DNA of 64,000 nucleotides from Bombyx mori (taxonomy: Eukaryota; Arthropoda; Insecta; Lepidoptera; Bombycidae), in assembly GCF_030269925.1 (NCBI RefSeq), contig NC_085109.1, forward strand, positions 1,426,001 to 1,490,000, in the 5' to 3' direction. The translations under genes were made by a program, and so were the position numbers. The notes below the pieces were generated by a model. It saw nothing but the letters and a program-made list of their open reading frames with translations, ran no database searches and had not been told where the DNA came from. This document shows positions 56,986 to 64,000 of this stretch, piece by piece. How positions within the stretch are numbered: the first letter of the stretch is position 1; every line of letters starts with the position of its first letter.

Positions 56986-59098
56986 TCACACGAGCTTCAG
57001 CGCTGTGTCCGCGCGATATTTGGCGAGCGTCTTTTTGACGCGTAATGCGGAGAGTCTCGCCCTGGGGCTGGCCGACCAGCACTCCGACATGAGCGCCCCC
57101 AGCGCCGCCAGTCGGTCGCAGTGTCTCCAGCGCGGCGGCAGGGCGGGCCGCAGGTTGGCGCGCACCACCACAGCGTGCATGTCCTCGAAGGAAGGGTCAG
57201 GCGGCACCGCGTCCTGGTACGGCAGCGCGTAGGGCTCCACGAGCTGCGCCTTGTCCCCACTGGCGCAGCGCCGACACACCTCCCACAGCACGAGCCCGAG
57301 CGAGTACATGTCGGCCATCTTGAAGGCCTCGAAGTCTGTGACGTCGAGCGTCTCGTCGAGCACCTCGGGCGCCATGTACCGGCGGGTGCCCACGCGCGTG
57401 TTGGGCGCGATGTCCACCTCGTTCCGCTCGGCGACGTACCGCACGGCCAGACCGAAGTCTGCGATGGCGCACTGCCCGTTGCGCTTCACGAGGATGTTCT
57501 TGCTCTTGATGTCGCGGTGCGCGATCGCCGGCTTGCCCTTCGTGCCGTATATGTCCATGTGCAGATGCGCGAGGCCGCTCACTATCGAATACGTCATCGT
57601 CATGAGGGAGTTAGAGTCGAGGACGACGGTCTGAAGGTAGTCGTGCAGCGAGCCGTTCTCGTGGTAATCCGTAATAAGGAGCATCTGGGTCCAGGAGCCC
57701 GTGCCCTTGATGTCGGCAGCGATGAATCCAAGAATGTTATCGTGTCGCATCAACACCGTCTGGTAAATCTCGGTTTCTCTGAACCAGGACGCTTCCTCGG
57801 TCGTGAAGAATACTTTGACGGCTACTTTCTCACCGCGCCATCTTGCGAGCCACACCTCCCCGTAACGCCCTTTCCCGATGGACTCCACCATCTGTATTTG
57901 TTTGGCAACAGTCCTTTGGACGAGTAGCGGCAAGCCAGAGCCCGACCCTGAAGATATTTCGGAACATATCGGCGGCGCTGGTGGAGACGGCGGCCTCTTG
58001 CAGCCGCGCCTCCGTCGTCTGAATAACAACAAAAAAGCTGCCAGGAAAGCGATGAGAGCCACGCAGAGAGCGATGGCGACCAATAAGGTGGGACTGCTCG
58101 TGATCGGGGGCCGCACCCCCGGGGACTCCGTCACGTCCGGTGACGGTTCAGATAGCTGAGGATGGAGCCGAAGGTTGCACAGGTCGTCGTCGTAACAGCA
58201 CTCGATTACTTTCGGGTGCTGATGTGGCACTTGTGAACTTTTGCACTGTAATGAGAAAACGTGCATTAAGTGAATCTATTCAAATAAAAATAAACGTTTC
58301 GCGGTCATGTTGAACTGAAAAAGGTAATGGTAACTGTTTGGTGGTCTCAGCATGGTGTTATTCACTATAACATTCTTCGATTTGGTCAAGCAATAACGCC
58401 AGATGTCTACTGTGCCGAATTCCAAGCAATGATAGCAAAACTTGCAGTAAAACAGCCCTGACTCATGAATCGGTTTTCACCATTATTGCTAACGCGAGAC
58501 CTCACACAGCACGAGAAACAGTTTTAACTCTACAGGAACTACAATTAGACACCATTCGTAACCCTTCGTATTTGCCATACCTTGCTCCAACGGACTACCA
58601 TTTTTTTTCATGATTCCTTTCGGTTTTTTTTTTGTTTTTTTATTGCTTAGATTGGGTGGACGAGCTCACAGCCCACCTGGTGTTAAGTTGTTACTGGAGC
58701 CTATAGACATTTACACCACAAATGCGCCACCCACCTTGAAATATAAGTTCTAAAGTCTCAATATAGTTACAACGGCTGCCCCACCCTTCAAGCCGAAACG
58801 CATTCCTGCTTCACGGCAGAAATAGGCGGGGTGGTGGTACCTACCCGTGCGGACTCAAATGAGGTCCTACCACCAGTAAACAAGTTTATCTGTTCTATTG
58901 TGTTACTTACTTGCATCAAGCCCGACTCGTCAGCGGAGAGACACCCGGCGGTCCGGTCCAGCACCACGCTGCCGCTCTCGTCGAGCACCTCCTCGACGGC
59001 GACGAAGCAGTAGCCCCCGACCTGCGTGACGCACGTGCCGTTGGACGAGCCGTCGGGGCACGCTCGCGCGCCGGCGCACTCGCACCGCAGGCCCCGAC
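56986..59098 (-). CDS. tkv: Thickveins BMP type I receptor, 3' two exons (5' end missing)
   Basis: Exons on the minus strand are 59098-58911 (62 residues) and 58245-56986 (419 residues plus stop), joined in phase 0 by a clean GT/AG intron. The first exon is a cysteine-rich activin-receptor ectodomain; the second starts with its end, including the ECC...LCN box. Then come a membrane segment (residues 53-75 of that exon), a GS box ([14 protein letters not shown]) and a complete kinase: glycine loop GKGRYG, catalytic lysine in [15 protein letters not shown] and APE. The L45-loop region [10 protein letters not shown] is the BMP-type form that pairs with Mad-like R-Smads, and the match to insect Thickveins is closer than to Saxophone or Baboon. 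By family, it binds Dpp/BMP with a type II receptor at the plasma membrane and phosphorylates Mad. The signal-peptide exon is not in the visible part. A whole kinase in one 1260-bp exon is notable. Confidence 0.88.
58311..58614 (+). pseudogene. mariner transposase C-terminal remnant
   Basis: In the + frame the residues [14 protein letters not shown] and [10 protein letters not shown] are typical of the mariner catalytic domain. After a stop and a frameshift the neighbouring frame reads [10 protein letters not shown] and then [10 protein letters not shown], the block holding the third catalytic aspartate (family consensus SPDLAPSDYH). The aspartate expected before NARPH is replaced. The copy lacks its N-terminal half and has at least one stop and one frameshift, so it is dead. 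It lies antisense inside a tkv intron. Confidence 0.85.
58623..58879 (-). mobile_element. Family B SINE, full length, in tkv intron
   Basis: Poly-T at the left (its A-rich tail) runs into TTGCTTAGATTGGGTGGACG and ends in the family's usual 5' end, CTACCACCAGT. It is essentially full length and sits 33 bases from the tkv 5' splice site. Confidence 0.85.
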
Positions 59099-59154
59099 CT
59101 GGAATAAATCACAACAAAACGTTATTTCACATCATTACACCCATCTTCTTCTTA

Positions 59155-59277
59155 TCAACCCATAGACGTCCACTGCTGGATATCGCCCCCCCCCAAGTTT
59201 CGCCATAAAGACCGGTCCTGCGCTGCCTGCATCCAGCGGATCCCCGCGAACCTCGATAGATCGTCGGTCCATCTTGT
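59155..59277 (-). pseudogene. LINE reverse-transcriptase C-terminal fragment (RTE-like)
   Basis: The minus strand reads openly for about 40 residues, TRWTDDL...RWMQAAQDRSLWRN...QQWTS, ending in a stop. This is the familiar end of the RTE-type non-LTR retrotransposon polyprotein abundant in moths. Only the last part is present. It lies in the presumed tkv upstream intron. Confidence 0.7.
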
Positions 59278-59420
59278 GTCCATCCACGCTACGTCTTATA
59301 TAGTCTTATTACACCCATATATAGTGGTATTTTGCCTATTTAGGCTAAACTCAATGGTAGATATGAGCAACCGGACAATTACGTTTCATTATCGAAGTCT
59401 GTTAAAAAAGCTTTTTCTTC

Positions 59421-59508
59421 TTCTATTGCTTAGGTGGGTGGACGAGCTCACAGCCCACATAGTGTTAAACGGTTACCGGAGCCCATAGAAATCTACAACG
59501 TAAATGCC
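59421..59508 (-). mobile_element. Family B SINE, truncated
   Basis: Only the 3' end of the element is present, inverted: a CTATTGCTTAGGTGGGTGG tail junction, then sequence up to the GTAAATGC block, where it is 5' truncated. Confidence 0.75.
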
Positions 59509-59951
59509 AGTTTATTATCTATATTATATATTTAAACGTATATAAGTATGTTTGTCAGTTTCAGGTACCCATAACACAGGGAATCCTAAATTGGACCCGG
59601 ATGATCGTGGGTGATTTGATCCCAATTATTATTATTATTGTCATTATTGTTTTTCAAATTACATCTAAACTAAACAAGTGCCATTGCATCAAGACATTAC
59701 GTTAAGGCTACAATTAAACGTATCACAACTGCGTGCGTATAATAATGAAGCTTTTACCTTTACCTCAATAGTTTTCCGTTTCAATATTATAATTCGTTTT
59801 AAATGAAATATGCGTCAATATTACTCACAAAAGGAAAGAATGCTCGTAAATGGAAAACATTAATGATTTACATGGAAAACGAGACCGCTTTTTCGAGGCT
59901 GACAAATCAAACCTTGTTCTATAATATGAATCGACATTAATTATATAAAAC
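59509..59951. other. Presumed tkv intron, no feature seen
   Basis: AT-rich sequence with a short TTATTATTATT run near 59626. No exon recognised. Confidence 0.4.
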
Positions 59952-60240
59952 ACTAACTGACCCGACAGACTTCGTAGTGCCTCAATCGATAAATAAAAGA
60001 CCTAAACTTTTGTATAAAATAAACTTAAAACAAACAAAAGAATCCGTCCGAGGGGGGACATCGAAAGAAAAACAAAATTGCTATTTTTATTTAATTCCGA
60101 GCATTTTCATATTTATCTACCTTTTAGACCTCTGGAGTCCACAAATAGTTCACGACCAAAATTAGCCAAATCGATCCAACGGTTCTCGAGTTTTAGCGAG
60201 ACTAACGAACAGCAATTCATCTTCATATATATATATATAG
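59952..60240 (+). repeat. CTAGCTGACCCGG-type element, short form
   Basis: CTAACTGACCCGACAGACTT, TCAATCGATAAATAAAAGAC, TTAGCCAAATCGATCCAACG and TATATATATATAG. A 30-base scrap resembling family B (ACCTTAGAACTCATATCTCA) follows at about 60258. Confidence 0.75.
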
Positions 60241-60289
60241 AAGATTAGTACGTTAGTAGACCTTAGAACTCATATCTCAGAGGTACAAA

Positions 60290-63200
60290 ATATAAGATCC
60301 CAGAAGCAAAGATAAAAGACGTACCCGATTTGTGAGCACCTAATTTCCCTATTAGAGAATCGATTCTCCACAATCTAATCATCGATAAAACGTACATTTT
60401 ATAAATAACTAATGAGAAACTTCATAATCAGTTACACGAGTAAGCTTTTAAAACAGGAATCGATATAAAACGTACGATGCTATAATGATATTCTGATAAT
60501 GGCATTAAATCAATATCAGCGGAGACGATAAGTGAAGGACGCGCGGAAATTAATATTAAAACGTGTCAATCCATGCTTTGGGTGTGTTACTACCGAAATG
60601 GAACGGTGTGCTTGGCCTTAAGTGATTTTAATTTTTATTACAAACACGAATTGAACGTGCCTACATAGAGATAGATAGATTCGGCGGCGCATTATTTAGG
60701 GACCCTGCCTGCCGGGTCTCCCTGGGTAAATAAATATTCGTGTGATAAACAGGTTTGTTGTATCTGTGTGTATGATTAATGTCCGTATTATTATACACAA
60801 TAATATGTATAGATTTAAGCGTATATAAACGTTTCGGTCTCTGATTTTTATGGTACAGGGAGAACTGGATGACTACGTGCGATATATCCTCATATATTTG
60901 CAAAGAAACTTTTTTTATCGAAGAAATATTATGGAATATATTATAAATAAATATAGAATAGAAAATATCAAGGAAGAGAAGCACGAGAAACGACTAACTA
61001 ACTGCTAACTTCTCAAAGAAATTACTTCCAGTGTTATAATGAGACTTGTTTTGGCCTCGATGGGCAACGTATTGTGGCAGTATGAGGTCCGAGTCTCAAG
61101 TATATTCGAGGAATATCCGTCTCACGCTTCCAACAATAACACAAGATAGATGCGCAGCAGAAATATCCGGGCATTAATGCCGAATTGTATTAAGTTCATA
61201 GGTCCAACTCAGAGTGGTAATGGAGTTCAGATTTGGGACAGTCAATCATTTACTTGCAAAGTTAGGAAGGCAAAGAAACAAATGAATGAGTCAAGTTTAT
61301 TGTAGACATTCATAAATAGCTTGAGCTGATCGATAAACTTATACATATGACGTAAGTATTAATTCACATTTATGGAGATGCTAATAATGTTTACGAGAAT
61401 TATTATTGTACTGTATTCTCCTGATGAATAACATGAACAAATTCAATAAGTAACTATTACCCGCCCGCCAAGGAACACAAACGATTTAACTAAAATTTAG
61501 CGCAACTTCTAGTTATTTTAAGCTGACAAGATTTTTAATGACAAGTATTCGATAGTAGAACAAACTAGATTAAAAAAAAACTGATTTTTAAACCAAATTT
61601 TTCATGTATCCCGACCCTTACGTGATAATAGTCTGTCCGCCTATTTTCCTAATCAAATCACTACTACTACTTCATCACCTGTGGGATAAGGATAATAGTA
61701 TAATATGATAATGGCCTGCTTTAATTTCCCCTAAACCCAAATCATGAATATTGCCCGTGGCAGCAACTATACCATTCGCTTATTTCCGCATTCAATAGCA
61801 AAATTACTTCAATTCACTAAATACTTTTATAGTACTAAAGATCATTCAAGACTTCTTTTTAAAAAAATAGTGCTGCAGAAACATCTAGAAAAGTCGGCTC
61901 GATAGTTTCTTCAAATATGGCCAAAATTATGACCCTAAAGTATTGGGTAGTAAATGCTGGAAATTAGAAGATGAAGTGAAGAAGTCAAGGAAAAGAATAA
62001 TTAATGAAACTTCCGAATTCACGATACCCAAAGATTTCTGAAGCATTTGAATGTGTGTGTGTGTGTGTGTGTGTGTGTCTGTGCTGTGAAATGTAATCAA
62101 TGATTCCATTGTAAAAGTGTATACACAGTTGACCAAAGCGTAAATTGAAAAGACTCAATGTACCGTGACATTGTGATTCTCTCGATACCTAGAACTCGTT
62201 CAAGAAGTAATTAACAATCCTTATGGGCTCTTTTTAATATAACCTTCCTCTTGATGGAATTGCGCATTGTTTACGAACACTGCAGGGTTTTCGACAAAAT
62301 CATGTCTATATAAAGTTTGTACCTAAATATTTTATTTATGGTCTTCGAAGGCATGTCATCGTGTCGTATGCTTTTGCCACCTGTTGGGAAAAGGTCGCCG
62401 CTACGCATAGACATGGACATGACACATCAGAGGCAAGATGAATACTAAGCGAGAAATTATCACATACTTCGTTTGTGGAAAATCATTAATAAAGTTCAGG
62501 TAGGGAAATTAGTTCCAAATTTTTAAAGACTAAAGAAAGATCTTTGGTAGAGCAGCCCGCAAAATTAATAAGTGGCGACAGTTGAAAAGAATTAACTCTA
62601 TACCAATATTCAATTGTACGACACTATGGATTTTCTGTTGAATTTATTTCTTTTAAACTTTAAACCGGACAAATTTTAATGTGGATTGAACATTTCATTA
62701 CGACCGTAATAATAAACTTTTTATGTGGCTTTTTTTTGTGTCCTATTTTGAAAAGCCACAGGTACAAGGGCTGGCTGAGGAAAATAAATACAAAAGGTCC
62801 GAGAACAACAATGAAATCAGAACAGGTAAATCTTAAAACCGAACCATTTGCTGGAGAGAGCTCGGAATAGGTCTATTGTTCAAATTTACAATGAGAATAT
62901 ATTAAAGTAAAAAAAATGATTAGAAATAATATGTTTAACTGTTATTGGAATACAACAATCTATGTAACTATATTTATCAAAGTTATGATAGGTGTGTCAC
63001 TCAATATTGAACAATAATTTTACAATCGCAGGATCAAATAAACAATCCCATTTTATGTCCAATCAAAAATACTTCAATAACTAATTTGTCTTCTTATAAC
63101 GAAAAAATGATTATATGATATTGTTGTGACAAACCATCTACGATAAAATATGGTCAATTAAAGAAAAACAAATCTTCATTACAATCATTAAGCGTGTCAT

Positions 63201-63729
63201 TTAAAAATGGATTGATTTGTAAAACATAAACAACCACTTGAAGAATTCACCTCAGTGTTTGTATTTTTCTTTTTCATTTGACTGGATATGAGTTTGAGTT
63301 TTACTCGCCTAATAATGCAGTACCAGAGGACGAAGGAATTACAAGTTAAAACTTACTAGAAGACCCGAACGTTGCATGTAAAGTTACGACAAACACAGGA
63401 AACGATGAATGAATCAACATGCACATCCTTTCATTATACAAATCCGCTCCGAAGACGGAACCATGGCAGGAAAGCCGTCCGACTAAAAACTATACAAGAT
63501 TCATCTGAAACTTCGACGGAACACCTTCCAAACAACATTATTTTACATTATGAATCTGAGATCTTTGGAGGCACCATTCTCAGCAACCTTGGAGCCGTCG
63601 TATGAAACATGATATGCAGGCTTGCGGGCATCAAGCCTCGCAAAGATTTACGATACAGTTTAATACTAGGCGTTGAACGTACTCAGCCTCATGTCGTCGG
63701 TGTTTTGCAGCGAGCCCAGTCCCGATTCC
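60290..63729. other. AT-rich presumed tkv intron or spacer
   Basis: No coding exon was recognised; the frame at 63372-63605 (77 codons) has no motif. A (TG)13 microsatellite is at 62052-62078. Confidence 0.4.
62052..62078. repeat. (TG)n microsatellite
   Basis: About thirteen TG dinucleotides in a row. Confidence 0.95.
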
Positions 63730-64000
63730 GCTCTATCATTTAAATATAACTCGGAACGCCGCCGTCTGTCGCCGACTTTATTTTTACACCACCAAGATTA
63801 AAACTGGACAGTCACAACGCACGGATTTCTCGGGATACGTAACAGTTGGCGCGCACTGATACACGTTAACGTATTCGGACGCGTGTCCTCCGCGTGACGC
63901 GTGGTGCGCGAATGAAGTGACGGAGCGCTCGACTCGAGTGGCGTCCCCGCAGCCCTGCCCCCTCCCCGCGTGCACTATGCACCGCCGCACCGTTCGCTGC
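63730..64000. promoter_or_regulatory. CpG-rich patch at window edge, possible promoter
   Basis: The last 270 bases are rich in CpG (many GCGC, CGCG and ACGCG words), unlike the AT-rich 4 kb before them. tkv is transcribed right to left and its 5' exon is missing from the window, so this could be the edge of its promoter or 5' UTR. An open minus-strand frame (63990-63784) has no recognisable domain. The assignment is inference only. Confidence 0.3.

Larger units (their letters stand above)
58246..58910 (-). other. tkv intron filled with transposon remnants
   Basis: This 665-bp intron separates the tkv ectodomain exon from the kinase exon. On the minus strand the donor is GTAAGT just after CAA and the acceptor is CTCATTACAG. 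About 85% of it is a mariner transposase remnant (+) and a family B SINE (-); only about 65 bases at the acceptor side and 33 at the donor side are non-repeat. Confidence 0.85.

Noticed and set aside
57121..57927. Long + strand frames (up to 268 codons) across the tkv kinase
   Set aside because: Antisense shadows of the GC-rich kinase exon.
58831..59013. Recurrent short frames reading [15 protein letters not shown] and QTETHYCFTAE at many positions
   Set aside because: They are translations of the family B SINE and recur wherever it occurs; they are not genes.
62052..62078. Dinucleotide run as a possible regulatory element
   Set aside because: Plain (TG)n microsatellite; no other signal around it.
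1..64000. Telomeric TTAGG arrays, rRNA genes, CRISPR arrays
   Set aside because: None seen on either strand; CRISPR is not expected in this kind of genome.

Overview
The window looks like nuclear DNA of a silkworm (Bombyx) or a very close moth. The evidence is an AT-rich background crowded with silkworm-type interspersed repeats: eleven copies of an oligo(A)-ended SINE that I take to be Bm1, about eighteen copies of a roughly 245-bp element ending in an AAGCAATAAAA-type tail ('family B'), and about seven copies of an element ending in a GGGCAATAAAA-type tail ('family C'). The two protein-coding genes that can be read are insect genes with introns.

Layout. Positions 1-37765 hold no convincing host gene. 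They are AT-rich spacer with SINEs, LINE 3' ends, a solo LTR (9526-9856), a palindromic MITE (22180-22352) and a few CpG-rich patches that could be promoters. Positions 37766-42816 are an LTR retrotransposon with two 397-bp LTRs that differ at one base. Its interior is a decayed mosaic, with Gag, integrase and protease remnants out of the usual order and older elements nested inside. Positions 42817-49150 are again spacer and repeats, including a SINE bracketed by 98-bp direct repeats.

Genes. lark (RNA-binding protein, + strand) occupies 49710-51366 in four coding exons that can be joined in frame to a 343-residue protein with two RRMs and a CCHC zinc knuckle. A possible last exon of an unidentified + strand gene lies just upstream (49161-49275). 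thickveins (BMP type I receptor, - strand) contributes two exons: 58911-59098 (ectodomain) and 56986-58245 (rest of the ectodomain, membrane segment, GS box and the whole kinase). Its signal-peptide exon is not seen and may lie beyond the right edge. The 665-bp intron between these exons is almost entirely a mariner remnant plus a family B SINE.

Between the two genes, 52116-54985 is a large inverted repeat. Two near-identical arms of about 655 bp flank a two-exon, spliceable coding fragment with an acidic tail. The left arm was later split by a 966-bp insertion, and the right arm preserves the empty site. This structure and the mosaic LTR element are the most unusual things in the window. lark and thickveins lie about 5.6 kb apart in convergent orientation; nothing in the sequence shows that they are co-regulated.
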